Shown here piece after piece: positions 1 through 8,766 of a DNA stretch of 64,000 bases (its first letter is position 1; each line of letters opens with the position of its first letter). The notes beneath the pieces were generated by a model. That model was not told the DNA's origin and did not search any database. It worked only from the letters and a program-made list of their open reading frames with translations. The position numbers were made by a program, and so were the translations under genes. The DNA comes from Paracoccaceae bacterium (GTDB taxonomy: Bacteria; Pseudomonadota; Alphaproteobacteria; Rhodobacterales; Rhodobacteraceae): positions 318,501 to 382,500 of the forward strand of contig QWDA01000003.1 of NCBI GenBank assembly GCA_003605175.1, in the 5' to 3' direction.

Positions 1-64
1 ACGCGCCGAGGCCGAGCCCGCCGAGGATCAGCGAGATCGGGATCAGGTAGACCAGCACGTCCAT
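1..64 (-). CDS. ccoS: CcoS, cbb3 oxidase maturation protein (partial)
   Basis: This is the N-terminal 21 codons of a minus-strand gene that runs off the left edge. The peptide opens MDVLVYLIPISLILGGLGLG, a single membrane helix typical of CcoS/FixS, a very small inner-membrane protein needed to load cofactors into cbb3-type cytochrome oxidase. Its ATG shares one base with the TGA of ccoI (TGATG), so translation is coupled. The call rests on this leader plus its position as last gene of ccoGHIS. Confidence 0.85.
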   Translation of the reverse strand, partial: MDVLVYLIPISLILGGLGLGA

Positions 65-2247
65 CAGCGCACCCGCATCGCGTTCAGCGTGACCGAGATC
101 GAGGAGGCCGACATTGCCAGCGCCGCCATCAGGGGCGTGGCGAGGCCGAACAGCGCCACCGGCACCGCGATGAGGTTGTAGGCCGCGGAGATCGCGAAGT
201 TCTCGCGGATCCGCCGGACCGCCGAGCGCGCGGTGTCGAGCATGCCGGGCAGGGCGGCGAAGCCCTCGCCCAGGAGCACGATATCCGAGGCCACCCGCGC
301 GGCGTCCACCGCGGAGGCGGGCGAGACCGAGACATGGGCGGCGGCGAGCGCGGCGGTGTCGTTCAGCCCGTCGCCGATCATCAGCACCCGGTGGCCCTCG
401 GCGGCGAGCCGGGTGACGAAAACCGCCTTTTCCTCGGGCGTCATCCCCGCGCGGAACTCGGTAAGGCCGATCCGCCCGGCCAGCGCCGCCACCGGCGCCG
501 CGACATCGCCCGACAGCAGGATCTGCCGGAGCCCGCGCCCGGCAAAGCCCGCCACCACCGCCTCGGCGCCGGGGCGGAGACGGTCGGCGAAGGCGAAACC
601 CACCGGCGCGCGGCCCGGGCGCGCCAGCCAGGTCGCGGTTTCGGAACCTGCCTCGGCGCCCACCCAGCCGGCGCGGCCGAGCCGCACCGTATGGCCCTGA
701 AGCATTGCCTCTACGCCGTAGCCCGGCACCTCGCGCGGGGCCTCGACCGGGGCAGGGGCCACGCCCCGCGCCTCCAGCGCCCTTGCCAGCGCTGCCGCCA
801 GCGGATGCGCCGAGGCCCGCGCTAGCGCCAGCGCCACGGGCAGATCGTCCGGGTCGGCCGCGTCGAGCCCCAGGGGCTCGGGTGCGCCCAGGGTCAGCGT
901 GCCGGTCTTGTCGTAGACCACCGTGTCGACGGCGGCGAGCCGCTCCAGCGCGGTGGCCGACTTGATCAGGAAACCGCGCCGGTAGAGCCGCCCCGAGGCG
1001 GTGCTGGTCACCGCCGGCACCGCGAGACCCAGCGCGCAGGGGCAGGTGATGATGAGGACCGCGACGGCAATGTTGAGCGCGAGCCGCGCCTCGCCCGTGG
1101 CCCAGAACCAGCCCAGGAACGCTGCCAGGGCGAGGAGATGTACAACGGGCGCATAGGCCCGCGCGGCCCGGTCGGCCAGCGCCGAATAGTTCGCCCGCCC
1201 GCTCTCGGCCACCGCCACCAGCGCGGCGATCCGCGCGAGCGCCGTGTCCTGCCCGGCCGCCGCGACGCGGACCGTGAGCGGCCCGGTCAGGTTGATCTCG
1301 CCCGCCAGCACGGCATCGCCGGGCCCGGCGAAGGCCGGCAGCGTCTCGCCGGTCATCGCCGATCGGTCGATCTCGCTCGTCCCCTCCGCCACCGCGCCGT
1401 CCACCGGCACCCGGCCGCCGGGGCGCACGCGAACGAGGTCCCCCGGGGCGAGGTCGGCGGTCCGCACCACCTCCTCGGCGCCGTCCCGCAGCCGCACCGC
1501 GCGCGGCACTTCCAGTGCTGCCAGTTCCTGCGCGGCCGAGCGGGCGGCCGAGCGGCTCCGGTGGTCGAGATAGCGCCCGCCGAGCAGGAAGAAGGTCAGC
1601 GACAGCGCCGCGTCGAAATAGGCATGCTGCCCCGAGAGCGCCGTCTCCCAGATCGACACGCCCACCGCGAGCAGGATGGCGAGCGAGATCGGCACGTCCA
1701 TGTTGAGGCGCCGGCCCCGCAGCGCCGCCAGCGCCGAGGCGTAGAACGGCCGCCCGGCGAAACCGACGGCGGGCACCGCGATGGCGGCGGAAATCCAGTG
1801 GAACAGGTCGCGCGTGGCATCCTCGGCGCCGGACCAGACCGCGACCGAGAGGAGCATCACGTTCATCTGCGCGAAGCCCGCCACCGCGAGCCGCATCAGG
1901 AGCTCGCGCCCCGCCGGGTCGCCCTCGCTCGCGGCCAGCATGTCGCCGTCGAGCTCGTGCGCCTCGTGGCCGAGCCGGTCGAGCGCGGCGATGGCCTCGG
2001 CTGCCGTGAAGCCCGGCGCCGCCTCGATCGCCACCCGCTTGAGCGTCAGGTTGACCCGGGCCGAGCGCACGCCGGGCAGCGCGGACAGCCCGCGTTCGAC
2101 CGTCGAGATGCAGCCGGCGCAATGGATGCCCGGCAGCGACAGGCGGATCGCCGCGTCAGGCGTTGCGTCCGAAGGGGTCGCAAGCGCCGCGGGGGCCGCC
2201 GCGCAGCCGGGGCAGGCGAAGCCGCCGGGATACTCGGCCGCGCTCAT
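64..2247 (-). CDS. ccoI: CcoI/FixI copper-transporting P1B-type ATPase
   Basis: This 727-aa copper P-type ATPase supplies copper to cbb3-type cytochrome oxidase in the inner membrane. It has an N-terminal CPGC (residues 12-15) and a heavy-metal-associated domain with CAGC at 43-46. The TGE actuator loop is at 299-301 and the CPC metal site in the membrane at 402-404. The phosphorylation motif DKTGT is at 446-450, the HP signature near 481 and the hinge GDGLND at 625-630. All P1B catalytic landmarks are present and the length is normal. Its ATG overlaps the ccoH stop by 4 nt. FixI/CcoI differs from CopA mainly by context, which here is unambiguous (ccoG-ccoH upstream, ccoS downstream). Confidence 0.96.
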   Translation of the reverse strand: MSAAEYPGGFACPGCAAAPAALATPSDATPDAAIRLSLPGIHCAGCISTVERGLSALPGVRSARVNLTLKRVAIEAAPGFTAAEAIAALDRLGHEAHELDGDMLAASEGDPAGRELLMRLAVAGFAQMNVMLLSVAVWSGAEDATRDLFHWISAAIAVPAVGFAGRPFYASALAALRGRRLNMDVPISLAILLAVGVSIWETALSGQHAYFDAALSLTFFLLGGRYLDHRSRSAARSAAQELAALEVPRAVRLRDGAEEVVRTADLAPGDLVRVRPGGRVPVDGAVAEGTSEIDRSAMTGETLPAFAGPGDAVLAGEINLTGPLTVRVAAAGQDTALARIAALVAVAESGRANYSALADRAARAYAPVVHLLALAAFLGWFWATGEARLALNIAVAVLIITCPCALGLAVPAVTSTASGRLYRRGFLIKSATALERLAAVDTVVYDKTGTLTLGAPEPLGLDAADPDDLPVALALARASAHPLAAALARALEARGVAPAPVEAPREVPGYGVEAMLQGHTVRLGRAGWVGAEAGSETATWLARPGRAPVGFAFADRLRPGAEAVVAGFAGRGLRQILLSGDVAAPVAALAGRIGLTEFRAGMTPEEKAVFVTRLAAEGHRVLMIGDGLNDTAALAAAHVSVSPASAVDAARVASDIVLLGEGFAALPGMLDTARSAVRRIRENFAISAAYNLIAVPVALFGLATPLMAALAMSASSISVTLNAMRVR

Positions 2248-2705
2248 CCCTGCCGGTCCACATGGAGCGACAGGCGCTGGTGGAAGCGCGTGCCGTCGGC
2301 GGCCTCGGCCTCGATCCGGAGCGTCCAGAGCCCGGGCCCGAGCGTCACCGGGCCCACGAAGGCGGCGCCGTCGAAGCGCAGATCGGGCCGCACGTCATCG
2401 GCGGCCGAGGTGGTCCGCCCGACCAGCACCGAGAGTGCGGCGGGCGCCACCGGGCGGCCCCGGTCATCGGTGATCGCCAGCCGCATCTCGCCCTGCGCCG
2501 CCTCGGCCTCCACGGTCCAGCCAAGCGCCTCCTGCGCGGCGCGTTCGCGGTCGAAGCTCTGGCTCGCGACATAGGAGTTCTGCACCTCGAGCCCCGGGAA
2601 GGTCCGCACCGCGCTGACCGCCAGCGTGATGTTGACCCCGATGATCACCGCGAAGGCGCTGGCGGTGATGAGAAACACGTGCCGGCCGGTCAGTTCCCTG
2701 TTCAT
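2244..2705 (-). CDS. ccoH: CcoH/FixH cbb3 oxidase assembly protein
   Basis: This is a 153-aa membrane-anchored protein of the FixH family. One N-terminal helix (about residues 9-31) is followed by a periplasmic beta-rich domain carrying the SYVASQSFDRE segment and a conserved GW, both usual for FixH. FixH/CcoH stays associated with cbb3 oxidase and helps its assembly. The gene lies between ccoG and ccoI with ATGA overlaps at both ends, so the three are co-translated. Confidence 0.92.
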   Translation of the reverse strand: MNRELTGRHVFLITASAFAVIIGVNITLAVSAVRTFPGLEVQNSYVASQSFDRERAAQEALGWTVEAEAAQGEMRLAITDDRGRPVAPAALSVLVGRTTSAADDVRPDLRFDGAAFVGPVTLGPGLWTLRIEAEAADGTRFHQRLSLHVDRQG

Positions 2706-4240
2706 TTCGCGTCTCCGTTGAAGACCGTGTCCTTGTGGACCCGCTCGCCGTTCAGAAGATCCTCGACCCAGAACCGGAAGCCGGTGCGGTCGCCGGTGGC
2801 GGGCGGGGAATTCGGCGGCGCGATCACGTAGACGCGCTGCAGGAGCTGTTCGTTGGCCGGGACCGTGATCGATTCGTAGGGCGTGCCGTCGAGCTGGATC
2901 CTGAGCGTCGGCGGGCCCTTGAGCGAGATCCGGAACGGCCGGGCCTCGCCATGCTTGTTGCGCAGCCGCACGTCATAGGTGTTGCGGATCGAGCCGTCGG
3001 ACAGGGTGACAAAGGTCGGGTTGCGGACCGGCGCGACGGTCACGTCGATATCGCCGCGGATGAACAGCGCGACGAGGAGCCCGACCCCCACCAGCGACCA
3101 GAGCGCGGTGTAGAGAATGGTTCGCGGCCGGAACACGTGCCGCCAGATCTTGCGCGGCGTCTCGCCCGCCCGTTCGCGGCGTTCGTCGGTGAGCGCGATG
3201 TAGTCGATCAGGCCGCGCGGCATCCCGACCCTTGCCATCACGTCGTCGCAGGCGTCGATGCAGAGCGCGCAGGTGATGCAGGCCATCTGCTGCCCGTCGC
3301 GGATGTCGATCCCCATCGGGCAGACATTGACGCAGGCGTTGCAGTCGATGCAGTCGCCCAGCCCTTCCTTGGCCGGGATCGCCCCGCCCACGCCCGAGCG
3401 CATCCCGGGCATCGGGACGTTCGGCGACCGGCCGCCGATCCGGGGGCCGGCCGCCTGGGTGCCGGCAAGGGCGCTCTCGGCGATCTCGCGCCGCCGTTTC
3501 CCCCTGCCGCGCGGCTCGCCGCGCCATTCGCGATAGGCGACGGTGATGGTCTCTTCGTCCATCATCGCCGCCTGGATGCGCGGCCAGGGGCAAGCGTAGA
3601 TGCAGATCTGTTCGCGGGCGAAACCGCCGAACACGAAGGTGGTGGCGGTCAGGACCGCGATCGTGGTGTAGGCGATGGCGGGCGCGCGGAAACCCACCAG
3701 CGCGCGGGCGAGATCGGGCGCGTCGGTGAAATAGAACACCCAGGCGCCGCCGGTGGCGACCGCGATCAGCAGCCAGATCGCCCATTTGGTCAGCCGGAGC
3801 CGGATCTTGCGCGCGTCCCAGCCGGCCTTCCAGAGGCGCATCCGCGCGTTGCGGTCGCCCTCGACCCAGCGCTCGACCAAGACGAACAGGTCGGTCCAGA
3901 CGGTCTGCGGGCAGGCATAGCCGCACCAGACCCGGCCCAAGGCCGAGGTGAACAGGAACAGCCCGAGCCCCGCCATGATCAGAAGCCCCGCCACGAAGTA
4001 GAACTCGTGCGGCCAGATCTCGATCCAGAAGAAGAAGAACCGCCGATTCGCCATGTCGACCAGCACCGCCTGGTCGGGCAGCTCCGGCCCCCGGTCCCAG
4101 CGCAGCCAGGGCGTGAGGTAGTAGATCCCGAGCGTCACCGCCATGATCCACCATTTCAGGGTGCGGAACCGGCCCTTGACCCGGCGCGGAAAGATCGGCT
4201 CGCGGGCCGCGTAGAGCGGCTGGTCGTCGGTGCTGGACAT
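2702..4240 (-). CDS. ccoG: CcoG/FixG/RdxB iron-sulfur membrane protein
   Basis: This 512-aa polytopic protein is the first gene of ccoGHIS. It has about five membrane helices, the CGYACPQTVWTDLF and CIYACPWPRI segments of the family, and two cytoplasmic ferredoxin-type clusters (CIDCNACVNVCP and CITCALCIDAC). An immunoglobulin-like C-terminal domain lies beyond the last helix. CcoG has been linked to copper reduction for cbb3 oxidase biogenesis. The frame stays open to 4312, but I place the start at the ATG at 4240 (MSSTDDQPLY) because the longer form would translate through an FNR-type operator at 4299-4312. The stop overlaps the ccoH start by 4 nt. Confidence 0.95.
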   Translation of the reverse strand: MSSTDDQPLYAAREPIFPRRVKGRFRTLKWWIMAVTLGIYYLTPWLRWDRGPELPDQAVLVDMANRRFFFFWIEIWPHEFYFVAGLLIMAGLGLFLFTSALGRVWCGYACPQTVWTDLFVLVERWVEGDRNARMRLWKAGWDARKIRLRLTKWAIWLLIAVATGGAWVFYFTDAPDLARALVGFRAPAIAYTTIAVLTATTFVFGGFAREQICIYACPWPRIQAAMMDEETITVAYREWRGEPRGRGKRRREIAESALAGTQAAGPRIGGRSPNVPMPGMRSGVGGAIPAKEGLGDCIDCNACVNVCPMGIDIRDGQQMACITCALCIDACDDVMARVGMPRGLIDYIALTDERRERAGETPRKIWRHVFRPRTILYTALWSLVGVGLLVALFIRGDIDVTVAPVRNPTFVTLSDGSIRNTYDVRLRNKHGEARPFRISLKGPPTLRIQLDGTPYESITVPANEQLLQRVYVIAPPNSPPATGDRTGFRFWVEDLLNGERVHKDTVFNGDAK

Positions 4241-4298
4241 GAAGAACCCGGGTAACCTGTTCGCCCGCCGGTTCTGCCACGCGGCCGGGGACCCGGCC

Positions 4299-4312
4299 TT
4301 GATCGAGGTCAA
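4299..4312 (-). promoter_or_regulatory. FNR/FnrL-type box upstream of ccoG
   Basis: The site reads TTGATCGAGGTCAA, matching the FNR/Anr consensus TTGAT-N4-ATCAA except for one base. Its centre lies about 65 bp upstream of the ccoG ATG. If FnrL binds at -41.5, transcription would begin near 4264. FnrL control of rdxBHIS is established in Rhodobacter; assigning it here is inference from the site. Confidence 0.75.
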
Positions 4313-4319
4313 GCTTTTT

Positions 4320-4979
4320 TCAGCCGATCAGCAGCCTGAGGCCCTGGGTCACGTCGGTCCGCACCGCGAGCCGCAGCCCGGGCTCGTCGCCCGCGCGCAG
4401 CGCCGCGAGAATCAGCCGGTGGTGCGGCGGCACGTCGGTCCGGCTGCGCTTTTCGTAGATCTTCCGCATGGTCGGGCCGAGCTGCAGCCAGACCGTCTCG
4501 ATCATCGCCAGCATCGCCGGCGCCTGGGCGCGCAGGTAGAGCGTGCGGTGGAACTCGAGATTCGTGCGGATATAGGCGACCGCGTCGCCCTGCAGGATCG
4601 TCTCGGGCAGCGCCGCGTTGATCGTCTGCAGCCGCTCGATCAGCGCGATATGCGCGCGCGGCAGGGCCCGGCTGGCGAGCTCGGTCTCGATCAGCGCGCG
4701 CACCGCGGAGAGCTCCTCGATCCGCTCGCTCGACAGCTCCGGCGTGGTGACCCGGCCCGAGGGCGACAGCACCAGCGCGCCTTCGGCGGCCAGCCGCCGC
4801 ACCGCCTCGCGCGCCGGGGTCATCGACACCCCGAACTGCGCGCCGATGCCGCGGATCGTCAGCGGCGCCCCGGGCGGCAGCTCGCCATGCAGGATCCGCC
4901 CGCGCAAGGCGCGGTAGACCCGCTCATGGGCGGAGACCGGTGCGGGTTTTTCCGGCGGACGGGCGGGGGAGATCAGCAT
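4320..4979 (-). CDS. GntR-family (FadR/FCD subgroup) transcriptional regulator
   Basis: This is a 219-aa regulator. Residues about 15-80 form a GntR winged helix (HERVYRALRGRIL start, recognition region GVSMTPAREAVRRLAAEG), followed by an all-helical FCD ligand-binding domain. The start is the ATG at 4979 (MLISPARPPEK); the frame is open further upstream, but that extension overlaps the next gene and looks like shadow sequence. It sits head-to-tail 7 nt before the ccoG FNR box and is unlikely to be part of that operon. The effector, probably a carboxylic acid as for most FCD proteins, cannot be told from sequence. Confidence 0.88.
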   Translation of the reverse strand: MLISPARPPEKPAPVSAHERVYRALRGRILHGELPPGAPLTIRGIGAQFGVSMTPAREAVRRLAAEGALVLSPSGRVTTPELSSERIEELSAVRALIETELASRALPRAHIALIERLQTINAALPETILQGDAVAYIRTNLEFHRTLYLRAQAPAMLAMIETVWLQLGPTMRKIYEKRSRTDVPPHHRLILAALRAGDEPGLRLAVRTDVTQGLRLLIG

Positions 4980-5010
4980 GCCGGATCGTGTGATCACAGC
5001 GGGTCCGGTG

Positions 5011-5697
5011 TCAATCCTCGAAGCGGAAGGCGTGGAGCCGGGCGCCCTCTTCGTGCAGCCAGCGGCGGTGCCTGCGCCAGTCCGGGTCGAGCCGCGCCAC
5101 CACCCGCCAGAAGGCCGGCGAATGGTCCATGCGCACCAGATGCGCCACCTCGTGCACCGCGACATAGGCCAGGATCTCGGGCGGCGCCATCGCCAGCCGC
5201 CAGGAGAACATCAGCCGTCCCTGATGGCTGCAGGAGCCCCAGCGCGACCGCGTATCGCGCAGGGCGAGTTCGGCATAGGTCACGTCCAGCGCCCGGGCGG
5301 CGGTGTCGCAGGATGCCGCCAGCCGGTCGCGGGCCAGGCATTTCAGGAACGCCGCCGCCGCCCGCGCCGGCCGGGCCCGGGGCAGGGTCAGGACCTCGCC
5401 CGCGAGCACCGGTGCGGGCGCCGGGGCGAGGGCGATGCGGCGGAGCAGGCCCTCCACCGGCAGGAGCGCGCCCTCGGCGATCGCCACGGGCGCCCGGGTG
5501 CCCGCCCGCGCCTCGAGGATCCAGTCGCGCCGCTCGCCGGCGAAGGCGATCGCCTCGGCCACCGGCAGCCGCGCCGGCACGGTCATCGTCACCTGCCCGT
5601 CCAGGGCCGAGACCCTGAGCGACAGCCGCCGCGCCCGCGCCGAGCGCCGGAGCCGGATCTCGACCGGTGCCTCGCCCTCGAGCCGGATGATCTTCAT
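5011..5697 (-). CDS. YgjP/DUF45-type metal-dependent hydrolase
   Basis: This 228-aa protein belongs to the YgjP (DUF45) family. It has the family core RWGSCS near residues 152-157 and a zinc-binding HEVAH at 182-186, with a downstream SPAFW. YgjP-like proteins resemble M48 metallopeptidases in fold, and the E. coli member was reported as a nucleotide pyrophosphatase; the substrate here is unknown. The ATG at 5697 (MKIIRLEGEA) gives a normal family length, and the open frame beyond it antisenses the next gene. It ends 31 nt before the GntR start, so the two may be co-transcribed. Confidence 0.85.
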   Translation of the reverse strand: MKIIRLEGEAPVEIRLRRSARARRLSLRVSALDGQVTMTVPARLPVAEAIAFAGERRDWILEARAGTRAPVAIAEGALLPVEGLLRRIALAPAPAPVLAGEVLTLPRARPARAAAAFLKCLARDRLAASCDTAARALDVTYAELALRDTRSRWGSCSHQGRLMFSWRLAMAPPEILAYVAVHEVAHLVRMDHSPAFWRVVARLDPDWRRHRRWLHEEGARLHAFRFED

Positions 5698-5832
5698 GGC
5701 GCCCCCTTGCGGCTGTTGAACTTGCCCGCCCGCGCCCCAGATGGGGGCGGACGGGGCGAAAGGCTTTGACAGCCCCCCGGCAGTATGGCAGGAGCCACCG
5801 GGTTTCCGCCAGAGTCGACGAGAGGTAAGACA

Positions 5833-6168
5833 ATGCCCAAGGAAGAATGGGGCACGAAACGGGTTTGCCCGACCACGGGCAAGCGGTTCTATGATCTGAA
5901 CAAGAATCCGATCGTGAGCCCGTATACCGGCGAGATCGTCACGCTCGACACCGGCAAGCATTCCCGTGTGATGGTCGCCGACAAGGCCGACAAGGATTCG
6001 GTCACCGAGGAAGAAGACGATCTGATCGACGACGATGATGTCGTGCTCGAGGAAGAGGACGACGATTCGAGCGACATGGATCTCGGCGACGACGTGCTCG
6101 AGGAAGAGGACGACGACAACGTGTCGCTCGACGACATCGCCGACGTTTCCGGCGACGACGACGACTGA
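5833..6168 (+). CDS. FYDLN acid domain protein (TIGR02300)
   Basis: This is a 111-aa protein of a family widespread in alphaproteobacteria. The first 35 residues hold the conserved GTKRVCPTTGKRFYDLNKNP segment, with one Cys and a zinc-ribbon-like look. The rest is extremely acidic (runs of E and D, about residues 60-111). The ATG at 5833 is preceded by GAGAGGTAAGA, a good ribosome-binding site. No biochemical role is known to me. It stands alone ahead of tRNA-Ala. Confidence 0.9.
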   Translation: MPKEEWGTKRVCPTTGKRFYDLNKNPIVSPYTGEIVTLDTGKHSRVMVADKADKDSVTEEEDDLIDDDDVVLEEEDDDSSDMDLGDDVLEEEDDDNVSLDDIADVSGDDDD

Positions 6169-6180
6169 CGCGATTTTCGC

Positions 6181-6209
6181 TTGAACCGGCAGGCTCGCTG
6201 TCCTAGAGA
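6181..6209 (+). promoter_or_regulatory. Candidate sigma-70 promoter of tRNA-Ala
   Basis: TTGAAC (6181-6186) and TAGAGA (6204-6209) are separated by 17 bp, giving a start roughly 30 nt before the mature tRNA. The match is moderate, but the position is right for a stand-alone tRNA gene. Confidence 0.45.
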
Positions 6210-6216
6210 GCCTGCC
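6188..6216 (+). terminator. Stem-loop after the FYDLN gene
   Basis: GGCAGGCTC (6188-6196) pairs perfectly with GAGCCTGCC (6208-6216) around an 11-nt loop, 20 nt after the stop. There is no T-run, so it is a weak intrinsic terminator at best, and it overlaps the tRNA promoter candidate. Confidence 0.4.
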
Positions 6217-6244
6217 ACGGGCGCCCCCGCGCGCCCACCCGGTC

Positions 6245-6320
<76 letters not shown>

Positions 6321-6444
6321 TATTCCTCGATCCGGAACCTGATGTACAAGCGATGCTCCGTTTCGCGTTGAGCGTTGCGGTCACTCCTCCCGGCATTGGG
6401 ACAAATTTTTTTTGTAACCCCCGTCGCGCGGGCCTCTTCCCGGT

Positions 6445-7935
6445 TCAGGCGAAGAGGTCGTGCGCGACGCCGGCCTTCTCGAAGATGTAGTCGCGGCTTT
6501 CCTCCAGCTCGCGCCGCAGCTTCTCCATGTCGTGGCCCAGGAGCCGGCCCTGCCATTTGCGGATCCTGCCCGCCACCATGACGGTATCGACATTCGAGCG
6601 GTCCATGAGGGTGACCACGGCCCCGGCGGCGTTGTTGAGGGGCGCGACGTTCATTGCCGTGGCATCCAGGAGGATGATGTCGGCGTCCTTGCCCGGGGTC
6701 AGCGATCCGGTCTTCCTGTCGAGGCGGAGGCCCCTGGCGCCTTCGATGGTGGCGTGACGGATGGCGTCGGCGGTTCGCATGAGTTTCGGGTGGTGCGGGT
6801 CGCCGGAGAGCGCGCGCTCGTTGGCGCGCATCCGCTGGAGCGTGACGAGGGCGCGCATCTGGGTGAAGAAATCCGCCGACATGGTGCATTCCACGTCGGA
6901 CGAGAGCGACACCGACATGCCCAGGTCGAGCGCTTTCTGGATCGGCGGTTCGCCATGGCGCATGTGCATCTCGATCGGCACCGAGAGCGAGACATGGGCG
7001 CCGGCATCCGCCGCCGCCTTCCAGGCTTCGTCGGTCATGCCGGTCATGTGGATGAAGATGTTGTCGGGGCCGAACATGCCTTTCGCCGCCAGTTCGTCGA
7101 AGGTGGGTGTCATGCCGAAGGTTGTCACGACATGCAGGGCGATCTGCAGGTCGAGCTCGCGCCCGATGGCCCACATCTCCTCGTAGCCGTCGATGTAGAT
7201 CTCGCCGCCCATGGCCATGGTCAGGAGCTGGTCGTCGGAGGAGAAATACCGTTCGCGGATGCGCCGCGCGCCGCCGGGGTGCTCCTTGCCCTCCCACCAG
7301 CCTTCGAAATAGCCGAACACGCCGCGCCGTCCCGCGTCGCGCAGGCCCTCGATGGCGGCGTCCGAATGTTCGGCGGAGTGGTGGATCTGGCTGACGTCCA
7401 TCACCGTGGTCACGCCGGCGTCGAGCTGCGCAAGCCCGCCATAGAGCTCGTTGATATACACATCCCGCGGCCGGTAGTGCTGCGAGAAGCCAAGCAGCAT
7501 GGCCTCGTAGTAGTTCCTGGCGTTCTCGGGCTTGCCGTCGTTCACCACGATGGCATCGGCCAGCGTCGAGCGCAGGCCGGTTTCGAACTGGTGGTGATGG
7601 GTGTCGATGAAGCCCGGCATCACGATCTTGCCGGAGGCGTCGAGGATGCGGGCATCGCCCGCCTCGATGCTGGCCGCGACCTCGACGATCCTGTCGCCTT
7701 CGACCAGCACGTCGCCCTTCGCGAAATTGCCCACCGCGTCGTCGACCGACATCACGACACCGCCCTTGATCAGGATGCGCATGCCTTTCTCGCCCGACAT
7801 CCCGGGCAGCGACCCGGCCGAGACGTCGGCTCGCGGGGCGTTTGCGCCGGAACCGCTTTCGGCGGGGGCCGACGGGATGGCGGCCTTGCCGGGGCACAGC
7901 GCCTTCGGGGTTGCGGGGTTGCAGAGTCTGCACAT
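6445..7935 (-). CDS. COG0402-type amidohydrolase
   Basis: This 496-aa metal-dependent amidohydrolase belongs to the TrzA/AtzB/deaminase group. Metal ligands are visible as DTHHH (111-115), ALH (H268), FIH (H296) and SSD (D347). The C-terminal beta-sandwich part reads GSLTPGKDADIILLD. Such enzymes deaminate or dechlorinate ring nitrogens or hydrolyse amides; the substrate is not readable. An unusual Cys-bearing N-terminus (MCRLCNPATP) precedes the canonical start-like MRILIKGG at residue 52. I keep the long form because GGAGGAGAAAG lies just before its ATG. It is the last gene of the operon with the dioxygenase and IclR genes, so it probably acts on a precursor in the same pathway. Confidence 0.85.
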   Translation of the reverse strand: MCRLCNPATPKALCPGKAAIPSAPAESGSGANAPRADVSAGSLPGMSGEKGMRILIKGGVVMSVDDAVGNFAKGDVLVEGDRIVEVAASIEAGDARILDASGKIVMPGFIDTHHHQFETGLRSTLADAIVVNDGKPENARNYYEAMLLGFSQHYRPRDVYINELYGGLAQLDAGVTTVMDVSQIHHSAEHSDAAIEGLRDAGRRGVFGYFEGWWEGKEHPGGARRIRERYFSSDDQLLTMAMGGEIYIDGYEEMWAIGRELDLQIALHVVTTFGMTPTFDELAAKGMFGPDNIFIHMTGMTDEAWKAAADAGAHVSLSVPIEMHMRHGEPPIQKALDLGMSVSLSSDVECTMSADFFTQMRALVTLQRMRANERALSGDPHHPKLMRTADAIRHATIEGARGLRLDRKTGSLTPGKDADIILLDATAMNVAPLNNAAGAVVTLMDRSNVDTVMVAGRIRKWQGRLLGHDMEKLRRELEESRDYIFEKAGVAHDLFA

Positions 7936-7960
7936 GGTCTTTCTCCTCCCAGAGCCGGAT

Positions 7961-8764
7961 CTATCCTCCGAGTGCCGACCGAAGCGTCGGGTAGCGGGCC
8001 ATCTGATGCGCGATGTGGGACGCGGCTTCCTGCAGCACGGGCAGGCGTTCCTTCACGAGCTGGTCGGGCGTCACCATGCCGGAGTAGCCCGAGGTGTTCA
8101 GCGCGGCGATGGTGGCGCCGTCGGCCGTGCGGATCGGCACGGCCAGCGCGGTGATTCCGTAGTCCAGCTGATCGACGGTCGTCGCATAGCCGTTGCGGCG
8201 CGCGGCCATGACCTCGGCCCTGAGCGCCTTTGCGTTCGTGCAGGTCTTCGATGTCAGCTTCTCGGGCCGGTAGCTCGACAGGTAGGCGTCGATCTTCGCG
8301 TCCGGCAGCCCCGCCAGAAGCACCCGCCCCATCGAGGTGGCGTAGGCCGGATATCGCGCGCCCGGCACCGCCGCCGCGCGCCGCGCGCGCTGGACGGAAT
8401 GGTGCGCGACATAGATCACGTCGCCGCCGTCCAGCGTCCCGACCGAGGACGCGTCGCCGAAGCGTTCCACGATCGCGCGCAGGTCGTCCTGGAGGATCTC
8501 GTCGATCCGTGCCGTGAAGTGGAAGGCCGAGCCGAGCGCCATAAGCTTGGGGCGCAGGTGGAAGCGTTTTTCCTTGCGCCCGATATAGCCCAGCGTCTCG
8601 AGCGTCAGAAGCGCGCGGCGCGCGGCGGCGGGCGTCAGCCCCACGCGCCGGGCGACTTCCGAAAGCGTCATTTCGGGATTGTCCGCGTCGAAGGATTCGA
8701 GGATGGCGATGCCCTTCGCCAGCGCCTCGACGAACTCCGCGGGTTTCTGGCGCGCCTCTGCCAA
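7961..8764 (-). CDS. IclR-family transcriptional regulator
   Basis: This is a 267-aa IclR/PcaU-type regulator. The N-terminal winged helix reads SEVARRVGLTPAAARRALLT, and the C-terminal effector domain has the usual SSVGTLDGGDVIYVAHH and SMGRVLLAGLP segments. The start appears to be the TTG at 8764, 2 nt after the dioxygenase stop; no ATG lies upstream in a sensible place, and starting at an internal Met would remove the DNA-binding domain. PcaR/PobR relatives control aromatic ring-cleavage genes. Its most likely targets are the two divergent operons meeting at 9631-9753. Confidence 0.88.
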   Translation of the reverse strand: MAEARQKPAEFVEALAKGIAILESFDADNPEMTLSEVARRVGLTPAAARRALLTLETLGYIGRKEKRFHLRPKLMALGSAFHFTARIDEILQDDLRAIVERFGDASSVGTLDGGDVIYVAHHSVQRARRAAAVPGARYPAYATSMGRVLLAGLPDAKIDAYLSSYRPEKLTSKTCTNAKALRAEVMAARRNGYATTVDQLDYGITALAVPIRTADGATIAALNTSGYSGMVTPDQLVKERLPVLQEAASHIAHQMARYPTLRSALGG

Positions 8765-8766
8765 GT

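Noticed and set aside
64-2247. Several open plus-strand frames opposite ccoI
   Set aside because: They are Arg/Pro/Ala-rich shadows; ccoI has all P-type ATPase motifs.
4241-4312. N-terminal extension of ccoG
   Set aside because: It covers the FNR-type box and encodes no conserved sequence.
6321-6444. Possible integration site next to tRNA-Ala
   Set aside because: No integrase gene, no visible repeat of the tRNA 3' end nearby and no composition change on that side.
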